Positions 1-8,296 of a stretch of DNA of 22,748 bases are shown piece after piece. A program made the position numbers and the translations under genes. Source of the DNA: DASZZX01 sp036260415 (GTDB lineage Bacteria; Actinomycetota; Nitriliruptoria; Nitriliruptorales; JAHWKO01); assembly GCA_036260415.1 (NCBI GenBank), contig DASZZX010000324.1:1-22748 (forward strand). The letters run 5' to 3'. How positions within the stretch are numbered: position 1 is the first letter of the stretch; each line of letters opens with the position of its first letter. Under the pieces are notes generated by a model. It had not been told where the DNA came from. It did no database searches and saw only the letters and a list, made by a program, of their open reading frames with translations.

Positions 1-1
1 G

Positions 2-1927
2 ATGGTCGACCGCTGCGAGCTGCTCCTCTCAGTGCGTCTGTTGGACGAGGCCAGGGCGCTCGCCGAGCGGGCGGTGGCGGAGCTCGCGCGGAAGGGGATG
101 GCCGCCGATCTGGCGGAGGCCCGCCTGCTGCTCGCGCACGCCGCCTTGCTCCAAGGGGACGTGGAGGCTGCGGGATCCAGCGCAGGTGAGGCACGACGGG
201 CGTTCGTGCGCCAGCGCCGCCACAGCTGGGCGGCGCTCGCCCGGTACACCGAACTGCGGGCGACGTGGCAGCACGGGTCCTTCTCGCGTGCCCTCGTTCG
301 CAAGGCGCAGCGATCCGCCGACGAACTCGATGCCGCCGGCTGGTCCCTTCCGGCCCTCGACGCGCGGCTCATCGCTGCTCGTGCAGCACTGGACTGCGGC
401 GTCTTGGCCACGGCCCGCTCCGAGCTGGACAAGGCGCGAACGGCGCGCCTTCGTGGCCCACTGGAGTTGCGGGCCCGGGCCTGGCACGCCCAGGCCCTGC
501 TCCGGCTGGCCCAGGGCGACCGCCGCGCTGCCGACAGCGCCCTGCGCGCCGGTCTTCGGGCAGTCAGCCGTCACCAGGCAACATTGGGCGCCACCGAGCT
601 GCGTGCCCACGTCTCAGGATACGCGGACGAATTGGCCGCCTTGGGGCTGCGGCTGGCCATCGACGTGGCCCAGCCACGTCGGGTGCTGCGTTGGGCCGAG
701 CAGTGGCGGGCGGGATCGCTGCAGCTGCGACCGGTCCGCCCCCCCGGCAACGCCCAGCTGGCCACAGATCTCGCAGCGCTGCGGTCAGCGGTGGCAGAGC
801 TCGACCAAGCCGCCATGGAAGGTCGCGACACGCGTCAACTACTGCAGCGGCAGGCACGTCTCGAAAGGTCGGTGCAGCGTCGGTTCCGCCAGGCGTCAGG
901 GCAGCACCGCCACGACGATGCGACGGTCGTGCCCACCGCGGAGCTCGCCGCGACTCTGGGCGAGCGCGCCATGGTCGAGCTCGTCGAGGTGGATGGGTGG
1001 CTCCACGCCGTGATCCTGACCGGAAGCCGGGCACGCCTCCGTCGGCTCGGGCCCTATGAGGAGGCGCTCAGCGAGCTGCGGCACCTCCGGTTCGCGCTGC
1101 GTCGCCTGGCTCACGGCCATCTATCCGGCCTCGGCCGATTCGCCGCCCACCAAGCTGCCGCCCATGCCGCCGACCGGCTGGACCAGCTGACCATCGGAGG
1201 CCTGCGGCACGACACCGACGACCGTCCGCTCGTCATCGTCCCAACGGGCGCGCTGCACGCAACACCCTGGGCCTTCCTGCCGTCGTGCGCGGGCCGGCCA
1301 GTGACCGTCGCGCCCTCTGCGACGCTCTGGCACCGAAGCACAGCCCGTCTGATGGAGCGACCCTTGGCCGGCAGCCAGGACATCGTGCTGGTGGGCTGCC
1401 CTGCCCCGCCTCACGCCGTCGATGAAGTTCGATCCCTGTCAGCACTCCACCCGGACGCCGTTGCGTTGGTCGGACCGGAGGCAACCGTGGCAGCGGCGCG
1501 ACACGCGCTCGACGGTGCGGGGGCAGCACACCTCGCATGTCACGGACACTTCCGCTCTGACAACCCTCTCTTCTCCTCCCTTCAGCTCGCGGACGGGCCG
1601 TTGTTCGTGTACGACCTGGAGGACCTCGGCCGGGCACCGACCTTCGTCGTCCTCTCCGCCTGCGACTCCGGACTGTCCGAGGTCAAGGCAGGCAACGAGC
1701 TGATGGGGCTAGCCGCTGCCCTGTTCACGACGGGCACCGCGACCCTCATCGGCAGCGTGGTTCCTGTGCCCGACGCTCCCACCGCGATCCTCATGCGATC
1801 GGTCCATCGACATCTGTTGGCCGGCCACCCACCCGCCGATGCCCTGGCCAGAGCACAGCGTGAGGTCGCCTGCGAGGACGAGTACCTCTTCGCCGTCGCA
1901 GGGTTCGCCTGCTTCGGTGGGGGCTGA
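2..1927 (+). CDS. CHAT-domain (caspase-like) protein with N-terminal TPR repeats, 5'-partial
   Basis: The N-terminal half is Ala/Leu/Arg-rich and helical in TPR style. The C-terminal third is a CHAT domain, a caspase-fold peptidase family (established knowledge). Two motifs support this: HLACHGHF, with the likely catalytic His at residue 514, and LSACDSG, with the likely catalytic Cys at residue 554. A typical EVRSLSAL segment lies upstream of them. CHAT/TPR proteins act in the cytoplasm as proteases or as scaffolds activated by partner binding; the substrate here is unknown. The frame is already open at the window edge, and family members are often longer than these 641 residues. The ATG at position 2 is therefore probably internal and the true start lies upstream. 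The next gene follows 191 bp downstream on the same strand. An ECF sigma factor converges on this pair, an association I recall from actinobacteria, which would suggest a signalling role (inference). Confidence 0.85.
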   Translation: MVDRCELLLSVRLLDEARALAERAVAELARKGMAADLAEARLLLAHAALLQGDVEAAGSSAGEARRAFVRQRRHSWAALARYTELRATWQHGSFSRALVRKAQRSADELDAAGWSLPALDARLIAARAALDCGVLATARSELDKARTARLRGPLELRARAWHAQALLRLAQGDRRAADSALRAGLRAVSRHQATLGATELRAHVSGYADELAALGLRLAIDVAQPRRVLRWAEQWRAGSLQLRPVRPPGNAQLATDLAALRSAVAELDQAAMEGRDTRQLLQRQARLERSVQRRFRQASGQHRHDDATVVPTAELAATLGERAMVELVEVDGWLHAVILTGSRARLRRLGPYEEALSELRHLRFALRRLAHGHLSGLGRFAAHQAAAHAADRLDQLTIGGLRHDTDDRPLVIVPTGALHATPWAFLPSCAGRPVTVAPSATLWHRSTARLMERPLAGSQDIVLVGCPAPPHAVDEVRSLSALHPDAVALVGPEATVAAARHALDGAGAAHLACHGHFRSDNPLFSSLQLADGPLFVYDLEDLGRAPTFVVLSACDSGLSEVKAGNELMGLAAALFTTGTATLIGSVVPVPDAPTAILMRSVHRHLLAGHPPADALARAQREVACEDEYLFAVAGFACFGGG

Positions 1928-2118
1928 CGACGGCAGGCCCACCACGCGGTCCAAGGCCGTGGCGCGCTCCGTGCCCACACAAGCATGATGTCGTCATCCT
2001 CGGCCCGACATCCATGCTTGCAGCGCGTGCTCGCTACGCTGAGTTCGCCGGGCACGATGCAGGGTGGTATCAGGCAGGCTTCGTTGTGGTTCTGTACATG
2101 GAGAGATGAGGAGGAGCG

Positions 2119-2595
2119 GTGCCGAACGACGGGGAGCCCCGCAGGGGGGACGCCGCTCTCCAGGAGGAGCTTCGGCGGCTCGCCGTCACACGCGACCCCG
2201 TACCCGCTTCTGTCCTCGACGCCGCCCGGGCCGCATACGCGTGGCGGGACATCGATGCCAAGCTGGCCGCTCTCACCCATGACTCCAACCTCGACGAGCC
2301 GAACCTGGTAGGGGTACGCAGCGGGGCAGCGCCGCGGCTGCTCACGTTCGAGGGCGAAGAAGCCATCGTGGAGCTCGAGGTCCACCCGATGCGCGACCGT
2401 CGCCGGCTCATGGGTCAACTGGTGCCACCGGGCGCAGCTGTCGTTGAGGTATGTCACGCCGAGTGGCGGCTCCGCTTGGAGACGGACGGACTGGGACGCT
2501 TCGAGGTCGCCGACGTCCCGCCAGGGCCGGTCAGCCTTCGCTGCCAGCTCCGCGACGCCACCCAGGAGGTCCACACCGAGTGGGTCAACCTGTAG
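2119..2595 (+). CDS. Small conserved protein, possibly carboxypeptidase-regulatory-like
   Basis: This is a 158-residue soluble protein with a GTG start at 2119. A strong GAGGAG ribosome binding site just upstream (2109-2116) fixes the start. The first ~70 residues are helical and include an AARAAYAWRDIDAKLAAL stretch. The second half is beta-rich and ends in a pattern like a carboxypeptidase-regulatory/transthyretin-like sandwich (DGLGRFEVADVPPGPVSLR). Small proteins of this type often sit between ECF sigma factors and CHAT proteins in actinobacteria (recalled, not searched). There is no signal peptide or membrane segment. It may be a partner or target of the CHAT protein immediately upstream, but that is inference from position only. 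Confidence 0.65.
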   Translation: MPNDGEPRRGDAALQEELRRLAVTRDPVPASVLDAARAAYAWRDIDAKLAALTHDSNLDEPNLVGVRSGAAPRLLTFEGEEAIVELEVHPMRDRRRLMGQLVPPGAAVVEVCHAEWRLRLETDGLGRFEVADVPPGPVSLRCQLRDATQEVHTEWVNL

Positions 2596-2680
2596 GCAGC
2601 GCTGGCAGAAGGCGTCCCTGCGGCTGAGGTCGCCGCGCATGGTCAGACGCCGTCACGCCACCAACTGCCGCCACTCACGA

Positions 2681-2740
2681 CCTCAGTGTGAACTCGACGT
2701 TGGCACGCCCTCAGTGTGAACTCGACGTTGGCACGCCCTC
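2681..2740. repeat. 28-bp perfect tandem repeat, 2.1 copies
   Basis: A 28-bp unit starting CCTCAGTGTGAACTCGACG occupies 2681-2708 and repeats identically at 2709-2736, followed by the first four bases of a third copy. It lies in the 205-bp gap between two convergent genes. No protein reading of it is convincing. Either a recent slippage duplication or a doubled binding site would explain it. A CTGAG micro-repeat (three units) follows at 2781-2795. Confidence 0.9.
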
Positions 2741-2800
2741 CGTGGACCACCGCCGTCCATAGCGCACCTCACCACGCAGTCTGAGCTGAGCTGAGAAGCG

Positions 2801-3148
2801 TCAGGTGAGCGACGTCAACCGCTCGAACCAGTCGCTGCACTGCAGCGTGAGGTGCAGGTCGAGGAGGTCGTCCGCGGTGAGCGGCGGGCCATCTGCGGGA
2901 GACTCAGGATGAGGCCTGCTGCGTGCTTCCGACGCTCCCATCGGAGCGCCCGTCGGCTGCACCCCGCTGGTGAGCAGTAGCTCGATCACCCGGGGGTCTG
3001 CGACCTTCACAACCAGGTCCGAGCAGTGCGGGCAGAGGTAGGCGTAGTGGCCCCCCAAAGGTTGGCTGCTGTCCACGTGGAGGAGGATGTCCCCGGCAGC
3101 CAGCTCGACGTGCTTGTTGCAGCCCCGGCAGAACGATCCGATGATCAT
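2801..3148 (-). CDS. Small zinc-ribbon protein downstream of ECF sigma factor
   Basis: The ATG at 3148 is preceded by GGGAAGG about 10 bases upstream, giving 115 residues. The same frame stays open further upstream, but it then runs antisense-like across the sigma gene, so this start is preferred. Two CxxC knuckles (C7/C10 and C39/C42, in FCRGC and YLCPHC) form a likely zinc ribbon in the first 45 residues. The rest is low complexity, rich in Pro, Ala and Ser, and ends in a short helical tail (DDLLDLHLTLQCSDWFERL). There is no transmembrane segment, so it is not a classical membrane anti-sigma factor. It lies 89 bp behind the sigma gene with a hairpin and T-run between them, so it may have its own promoter. 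A soluble regulator of the sigma factor is possible but unproven. Confidence 0.7.
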   Translation of the reverse strand: MIIGSFCRGCNKHVELAAGDILLHVDSSQPLGGHYAYLCPHCSDLVVKVADPRVIELLLTSGVQPTGAPMGASEARSRPHPESPADGPPLTADDLLDLHLTLQCSDWFERLTSLT

Positions 3149-3218
3149 CGTCCGGCCTTCCCGTACGCCTGTGACAAGGAAGAGAGAGAACCGGCCGTGT
3201 AGATACGCCTGGGCTAAG

Positions 3219-3237
3219 AAAAGGCCCCGGCGGCCTG
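3219..3237 (-). terminator. Intrinsic terminator after the ECF sigma gene
   Basis: Read on the minus strand, the sigma stop codon is followed at once by AGGCC, a 5-base loop, then GGCCT running into TTTTC. A short GC stem followed by a T-run matches a rho-independent terminator. It separates the sigma gene from the zinc-ribbon gene. Confidence 0.5.
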
Positions 3238-3810
3238 CTAAGGACGGTCGCGCAGGTCCAGGGTGATGCCCGCTCGGGCGACCGCGGCCCGCAGTCGATC
3301 GAGACAGCGGGCGCGGGTGGGCCCGATGCTCCCCACGGGCATACCCAGGGCGGCGGCGACCTGCTGATAGGTCGGGGGCGGGTCGGCAGCAAGGACGCGG
3401 AGGAGGCGCCGACATTGGTCGGTGAGCGACTCGACGACGTCCCAGAGGAGCGCATCACGTTCCGCGGCGAGCAAGGGTTGGTCGGCGGCGTCCGTGTCCA
3501 TCGAAGTGGGTCGAAGGTCGCCCTCGTCGTCGGTGGGCAACTCACGACCGGTCGTCCGCAACGTGCGCAACGCCTCGCGTCGCGCGGTTGTCGCAAGCCA
3601 CGCGCCTACCCGCCGCGGATCGCGGATGGTGTCGAGGTGCTCGACCAGACGGAGCCAGGTGGTCTGGACCACGTCCGCCGCGTCCGCGGTGGTCAGCCGG
3701 TGCGCTCGCGCAACTGACCACACCAGACCGGTGAAGCGCTCGACCAGCCCATCCCAGGCCCGCTGATCTCCGGCAGTCGCAGCGCGGACGAGCTCGGCGA
3801 CGTCATCCAT
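3238..3810 (-). CDS. ECF-type RNA polymerase sigma factor
   Basis: This 190-residue protein has the standard ECF layout. Sigma region 2 spans roughly residues 13-85: RAWDGLVERFTGLVWSVAR, then DAADVVQTTWLRL and ARREALRTLR. An acidic linker follows. Sigma region 4 spans roughly 125-180, with a helix-turn-helix at TYQQVAAALGMPVGSIGPTR. It would direct RNA polymerase to a small set of stress promoters. The ATG at 3810 is preceded by a GGGGCGG tract. No membrane anti-sigma factor is adjacent; the nearest neighbours are the zinc-ribbon protein downstream and, converging, the CHAT pair. Region 4 is followed by only ~10 residues, so there is no long C-terminal sensory extension. Confidence 0.9.
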   Translation of the reverse strand: MDDVAELVRAATAGDQRAWDGLVERFTGLVWSVARAHRLTTADAADVVQTTWLRLVEHLDTIRDPRRVGAWLATTARREALRTLRTTGRELPTDDEGDLRPTSMDTDAADQPLLAAERDALLWDVVESLTDQCRRLLRVLAADPPPTYQQVAAALGMPVGSIGPTRARCLDRLRAAVARAGITLDLRDRP

Positions 3811-4017
3811 GCTGCCGCCCCAGCCTGAAGTCTCGGCAGAAATGTATCAGGACGCACCGTCCGGGGCGCGGCGCATGCCGTGGCTCCAGGTCCGAACCGA
3901 CGAAGGCTGTCACCTGACGACGCTACGGCGTACGTTCACATGACCCGTCGATCGAGCCTCCGCATACGCCGGAGGTGACCGTCGCCACCCGCGGAGCCAC
4001 ACGGTAGAGCGACACGC
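3811..4017. promoter_or_regulatory. Divergent intergenic region between the sigma factor and the HExxH membrane protein
   Basis: These 207 bp must hold promoters for two divergent genes. I see no promoter I would stand behind. A small hairpin (CCTCCG at 3957-3962, 7-base loop, CGGAGG at 3970-3975) lies 43 bp before the rightward ATG and could be an operator or leader structure. Confidence 0.35.
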
Positions 4018-4641
4018 ATGCCTACCAGTTGCGCCGTCACCGTCGCCGTCGTGCGTGTTGCCAGCAACGTCGCCGCGCTGGGCCTGCTCGGTGCGCCCAT
4101 CGGTCGAACGAGCGCGTTGCTCTTCGGTCTAGCAGGATTCGTGCTGGGAGTCGTGCACGCGATCGCGGTCGTGGGTACGGACAGTTACGATCATGATCGG
4201 CGGGGCATCTGGCTCTTCGTCGTCGATCACACGTGGAGCCTGCCGAACACCGTGTTGGGATCGCTCTTCCTGGCGTTGAACCTGATCTTCCGTAACCCGC
4301 CGGACAGGGCCCAGAGCGAACATCGCAGCACCGTCGTCCTGCGCGGTGGCTTGCTTCCGGGCTTCGCGACGACGATCGGGAACGTCGAGGCCGGCACGTC
4401 CAAGCACACCTCCCAGCATGAGTACGTCCACGTTCTGCAAGCCAGGATCTTCGGGCCGGCCTACGTCCCCCTGGTGATCGTCAACTACGTGCTGGCGACG
4501 ATCTTCCCCTATTGGCTCCTGTACCACGACCACAAGAGCCGACCCATCCGCACCGTACGCGACTACTTCGTGCGTGGCGTCTATCCCCACACGTGGCACG
4601 AGGAATGGGCGTACGCCGTGCAGGGATCACCACCATCCTGA
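4018..4641 (+). CDS. Membrane protein with HExxH metalloprotease-like motif
   Basis: This is a 207-residue membrane protein. Hydrophobic segments lie near residues 8-27, 32-54, 64-92 and 147-169. Between them is a polar stretch ending in SQHEYVHVLQ, which contains HEYVH (residues 134-138), an exact HExxH zinc-ligand pattern on the boundary of the last membrane segment. A C-terminal HTWHEEWAY (191-199) has His and Glu residues that could supply a third ligand. HExxH next to a membrane helix is a feature of integral-membrane metallopeptidases (established). I do not recognise the family by name, so the activity is inferred from the motif alone. The ribosome binding site is weak. The gene is divergent from the ECF sigma gene, which might control it. 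Confidence 0.65.
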   Translation: MPTSCAVTVAVVRVASNVAALGLLGAPIGRTSALLFGLAGFVLGVVHAIAVVGTDSYDHDRRGIWLFVVDHTWSLPNTVLGSLFLALNLIFRNPPDRAQSEHRSTVVLRGGLLPGFATTIGNVEAGTSKHTSQHEYVHVLQARIFGPAYVPLVIVNYVLATIFPYWLLYHDHKSRPIRTVRDYFVRGVYPHTWHEEWAYAVQGSPPS

Positions 4642-4932
4642 GACCCAAGGACCGCCGTCCTGTCGTGCGCCTGCCTGAACGACGTCGCCCGGCCGCCCGT
4701 CGATCGGTATCGCCACGGTCGGTGCGAGGCGCGACGAGAGGCCGCCGAAGAGTCAGCGACATGAGTCGTCGGAGATGTCGCATTGGGGGAGGACTGGAAC
4801 TACCTTCGCCTTCGAGTCGGCAGCACCGCTCGGCGAGCGTCTCTTTCACGGCTCCGGTCCCGGCCGTGATGGCGGACGACATTGGGCGGGCGGGACGGAC
4901 ACATGCTGCAGGGCCCGCGATCGGAGGAGGCC
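4642..4932. other. Intergenic region with no recognised gene
   Basis: This GC-rich 291-bp stretch lies between two rightward genes. The open frames across it have no protein-like sequence or usable ribosome binding sites. No convincing hairpin or promoter was seen. Confidence 0.5.
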
Positions 4933-5202
4933 ATGAAGATCCCTGGTCGGCGCGAACCCATCGACAACTTCGTGTACGCGGTCGTGGTCGGGTCGCTTGC
5001 TCTCTACCTCGTGATCGGCGTCATCGCGTGGTCCTGGATGATCCTGGCCGGCGTGTCCATCCCCGAGGGGTTCACAACCGTCCTGTCGACGATCGTCGGC
5101 GGTCTCATCGGCATCGTTGCCCCACAGGGCAAGCCCGCCGCGGACCAGACGGTTGGCGAGGACATCACGGGCCGCGCCACGACCGGGGACGGAGCGACCT
5201 GA
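4933..5202 (+). CDS. Small membrane protein, unknown function
   Basis: An 89-residue protein whose ATG at 4933 is fixed by a near-perfect GGAGGAGG ribosome binding site (4923-4930). Longer in-frame starts upstream lack a site. Residues 13-38 form one strong membrane helix (FVYAVVVGSLALYLVIGVIAW). A second, weaker hydrophobic segment lies at about 48-65 (TTVLSTIVGGLIGIVAP). A short polar tail follows. The arrangement resembles small phage- or holin-like two-helix proteins, but I do not assign a function. It stands alone between an HExxH membrane protein and a phosphoesterase. Confidence 0.7.
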   Translation: MKIPGRREPIDNFVYAVVVGSLALYLVIGVIAWSWMILAGVSIPEGFTTVLSTIVGGLIGIVAPQGKPAADQTVGEDITGRATTGDGAT

Positions 5203-5342
5203 GCGTTCCGGACCGGAGGCGCAGTCGTGCTCGGCCTTCGTCGCCCGGACGACGGTCGAGCGCGGGACCTCGGCGCACACCACGAGGACGCAGCAGCGAC
5301 CGCCGCACGCCGCGTTCGACCGGGGAGGCCTACCGTGGGGCG

Positions 5343-5867
5343 GTGCGCGTCGTCGTCCTCGCCGATACCCACATCCGCCGGGGCTCGTCCCGGCGGCTGC
5401 CGGCTGCCGCCCGCGCGGCACTCGAGGGGGCCAACGTCATCCTGCACGCCGGCGACATCGTCGTCGGCGAGGTGCTCGATGACCTCCACCGCTACGCGCC
5501 GGTCCATGCCGTGCTCGGCAACAACGACCGCGAGCTGGTCGGGCGGTTGCCGGAGACGCTCGAGCTCGACATCGGTGGTCTGGCGACCGCGGTCATCCAC
5601 GACAGCGGTCCGCGTCGCGGCCGCCCCGAACGGCTCAAGCGCCGCTTCCCGTCGGCAGGGCTGGTCGTGTTCGGTCACAGCCACCAACCGGTGAACGAGC
5701 CGGGGATTGACGGGCAGTGGTTGCTCAACCCGGGCTCACCGACCGAACGCCGCCGTCAGCCCCACCACACGATCGGGCTGTTCGACGTGGAGCGTGGCAC
5801 GCTCGTCGCGCCACGCATCGTCGTGGTGTCCGAGCAGGGCGAGGTCGATCCCCCGGGTGGCCGCTAG
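5343..5867 (+). CDS. YfcE/MJ0936-family metallophosphoesterase
   Basis: This 174-residue protein has the compact calcineurin-like phosphoesterase fold. The metal-binding set is complete: LADTH (D8, H10), HAGDIV (D38), GNND (N60-D62), His86 in VIHDSG and GHSH (H112, H114). The LNPGSPTERR signature of YfcE-type enzymes is at about 128-137. Members hydrolyse phosphodiesters in vitro and use Mn or related metals (established); the natural substrate is unknown. The GTG at 5343 follows a purine-rich tract and starts right at the conserved first strand. The same frame is open far upstream, but that part has no homology-like sequence. No operon partner is evident. Confidence 0.85.
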   Translation: MRVVVLADTHIRRGSSRRLPAAARAALEGANVILHAGDIVVGEVLDDLHRYAPVHAVLGNNDRELVGRLPETLELDIGGLATAVIHDSGPRRGRPERLKRRFPSAGLVVFGHSHQPVNEPGIDGQWLLNPGSPTERRRQPHHTIGLFDVERGTLVAPRIVVVSEQGEVDPPGGR

Positions 5868-6239
5868 CCCCGGCCGGCCGGCTCTCTGACTTCACGACCG
5901 AGACACCGCCCGGCGATCCGGACACCACCCCAGCGATCCGGTAACGCCTGTCCTGTGGGGCGGTGGAGCCACGTCACGGGCGATGGCGGCAGGGTCTCCT
6001 GGTCCCCATGGACGTGCGGACGCCACCGGGCGACGGGATCCAGGAGTGGACCCGGAGAGGATCGGCTCGGGTGGGCCGCGCTGTCGGCCGAGCTTCGATC
6101 CGGTGGACGCGCAGTCCGTTCAGGTGGGGGGGACCTCTGGCCGTACGTCGGCGCGGCGACGCTTGCGCCCGGGACGACGTTCGGGTTCCCATGACGTGGC
6201 TCGATGTTGCCGCACCCAGCCCGAACGAGGAGCAGGCTC
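5868..6239. other. Intergenic region, no gene recognised
   Basis: These 372 GC-rich bases hold no open frame with protein-like character. The last ~120 bp must include the protoglobin promoter and leader. A GGGGGGACCTCTGGCC stretch (about 6125-6140) loosely resembles the G/C-flanked box noted at 11770-11785. I do not call it a site. Confidence 0.45.
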
Positions 6240-6830
6240 ATGACCGACACGACCTCGATCCCTGGTTACGATTACGGAGCCGAGACCGTTGCGGACTCGC
6301 CCGTGTCCAGCGACGAGCTCCGGCTGCTGCTGGCCACCGTGATGTTCGATGACGACGATCGGCAGGCGCTGCGCCAAGCCGGCGAGGTCCTGACCGGGCA
6401 CGCGGACGATGTGCTGGACGTCTGGTATGACTTCGTCAGCTCCCACGACCACCTCGTGGCGCACTTCTCCACGCCCGAGGGCGAGCCGATCGGCGACTAC
6501 CTCGACCGGGTCCGGGACCGGTTCCGCCAGTGGATCGATGACACCTGCAACCGCGACTGGGACGGGACCTGGCTCGACTACCAGCACGAGGTCGCCCTGC
6601 GCCACCACGAGACGAAGAAGAACGTCACCGACGGGGTGGACTCCACCGACCAGATCCCGATGCGCTACATCACCGCGTTCATCGTGCCCATCACCGCGAC
6701 GGTCCGGCCGTTCCTGGCGCGCTCCGGCGCCCCCGACGAGCAGGTCGACGCCATGCACCAGGCCTGGTTCAAGGCCGTCACCCTGCAGGCCACACTCTGG
6801 TGCCGCCCGTACGCCGCTTCCGACTGGTGA
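6240..6830 (+). CDS. Protoglobin-family haem protein
   Basis: At 196 residues it matches the usual length of archaeal protoglobin (about 195). The family core is clear: helix W62-F65, then YQHEVALRHHETKKN around 114-128. His116 aligns with the proximal haem ligand of protoglobins and globin-coupled sensors, followed by the RHHxxKK hallmark. A C-terminal helix bundle (MHQAWFKAVTLQATLWCRP) closes the fold. The protein would bind O2, CO or NO through haem in the cytoplasm. It has no attached signalling domain. The ATG at 6240 has a GAACGAGGAG ribosome binding site; an in-frame ATG 36 bp upstream lacks one. The gene stands alone, so its role (gas sensing, NO detoxification or storage) cannot be read from neighbours. 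Confidence 0.88.
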   Translation: MTDTTSIPGYDYGAETVADSPVSSDELRLLLATVMFDDDDRQALRQAGEVLTGHADDVLDVWYDFVSSHDHLVAHFSTPEGEPIGDYLDRVRDRFRQWIDDTCNRDWDGTWLDYQHEVALRHHETKKNVTDGVDSTDQIPMRYITAFIVPITATVRPFLARSGAPDEQVDAMHQAWFKAVTLQATLWCRPYAASDW

Positions 6831-7649
6831 CTCCGGTTCCGCCACGTAGAACGACCCCGGGAACTCACCACGGACGGCGCAGCGGACGAACCCACCCGGC
6901 CAACCACTGACCCGTCCCGTCATGATGGCCTCTGTGAGGGCAGAGCCGATGCGGCGTTCGCGCAGAGGCCGGAGGATCGTGGCGTCTGAGGATCGGTCGG
7001 GCGAGCCAGCCGGTCGCGGCCTGGTCGGGGGCGGTGTCCTCGAGCACAGGTGACGATGCGCACTGTGGGCGTGGCCGCCGGGTTGCCCTCGGACTCGGTG
7101 GTCAGCGGTCCGGCAGTCGGAGGCGACCAGCTCGGGAGCCGATGTCAGCACCGTCATCGGGCCGGGTTGCAGCGTCGACGGCCCGGTGGGTCAGCGAGCG
7201 GGTCGCCCCTGCGCGGACGAGCAGGGTGGGGACACGGATGCTGCGGGGTCGGTGGTGGAGGCGGGGGATCGACGCATCGCCGTCCGGGCACCGTTCGAGA
7301 GGTCCGTGGTGGGGGCCGCACCGCAAGAGCGTCCGAGCCAGTGACCAACGGTCCTCGTTGCAGGGCCACAAGCCCTGGCGGTCGTTCCCCGCCGGGGCGG
7401 ACGATGGGTGCGTTCGAGGACAGAGGTGCCCGTGACCGGGGGTCTCCGATCGGTACGGGGGAGGGCGGGCGTCGCCGACGCGGGAAGGCAGGAAGCCCGA
7501 TCACCCGGACCGCCGACGACCGATGGTGTCGCTGCGCGGTCCGATCGGGCGGGCGCGATCCCAGTCGCGAGGAGCCGCAACGCGAAGCCCGCAGCAGCGA
7601 GCAGGACGGGTGACAACCGGCTCGGACGCAGCCGAGGGAGGGATCGACC
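6831..7649. other. 819-bp gap with no recognised gene
   Basis: All six frames are partly open, as expected at this GC content, but none has a sensible start and protein-like composition. On the minus strand near 7190-7240 a short peptide (IRVPTLLVRAG) resembles the strand after the cap domain of alpha/beta hydrolases. It may be a remnant, but it is too short to call. The last ~20 bp hold the ribosome binding site of the CoA-binding gene. Confidence 0.5.
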
Positions 7650-8126
7650 ATGACGGACGTGCGGCAGGCAGCCAGCGAGTTCCTCGCCAACCGGCGCATC
7701 GCGGTGACCGGGGTGTCACGAAACCCGACCAACCACGGCGCCAACATCGTCTACCAGCGGCTGCGGGACCGCGGATACGACGTGGTCGCGGTGAACCCGA
7801 CCGCCGAGACCGTCGAGGGGGACCCGTGCTACATGGACCTCAAGTCGATCCCCGGCGGAGTGGACGCTGTCGTGATCGGCACCCGCCCGTCGATCGCCGA
7901 GACCACGATGCGCGAGGCCGTCGAACTGGGCGTCCAGCACGTCTGGATGCACCGATCCTTCGGCGCCGGCAGCGTCTCCCAGGAAGCCGCCGACTACGGC
8001 CGGGAGCACGGCGTGGCCGTCATCGACGGAGGTTGCCCGTTGATGTTCGAACCCTGCGACGACGGCGCTCACCGGTTCATGCGGCGGCTCTTCACCTGGA
8101 CCGGCAACGTCCCCAAGCAGGTCTGA
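7650..8126 (+). CDS. CoA-binding (YccU-type) Rossmann protein
   Basis: This 158-residue protein is a single CoA-binding domain. It has the early RIAVTGVSRNPTNHGAN loop (residues 16-32) expected to wrap the nucleotide. This is followed by YDVVAVNPTAETVEGDPCY, then AVVIGTRPS and the C-terminal IDGGCPLMFEP segment typical of the YccU/COG1832 group. These are stand-alone relatives of the succinyl-CoA synthetase alpha N-domain; their cellular role is poorly defined (established). The ATG at 7650 has a strong GAGGGAGGG site. No clear operon partner is present. The next gene begins 170 bp later. Confidence 0.85.
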   Translation: MTDVRQAASEFLANRRIAVTGVSRNPTNHGANIVYQRLRDRGYDVVAVNPTAETVEGDPCYMDLKSIPGGVDAVVIGTRPSIAETTMREAVELGVQHVWMHRSFGAGSVSQEAADYGREHGVAVIDGGCPLMFEPCDDGAHRFMRRLFTWTGNVPKQV

Positions 8127-8296
8127 GAGGAGTACCCGAGGACGTGCTCACCCCGTTCCTGGCTCGCCTGACGTCGCCAGACCGCCGGGATCTGGGCAGG
8201 ACTGGAACGGAGACTCGACGCCGAGCTTGTTGAGAACGCCACCCTGGGTTCGGAGATCCAGACCGGACGAAGGGCCCATGAGATCCGGAGGGCCCG

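Noticed and set aside
4512..5342. Long open frame upstream of the phosphoesterase start
   Set aside because: Arg/Pro-rich, overlaps two better-supported genes, and the conserved fold starts at the GTG at 5343.
7102..7290. Alpha/beta-hydrolase-like peptide IRVPTLLVRAG on the minus strand
   Set aside because: One short motif without nucleophile elbow or catalytic His in any nearby frame; too weak to call a gene remnant.
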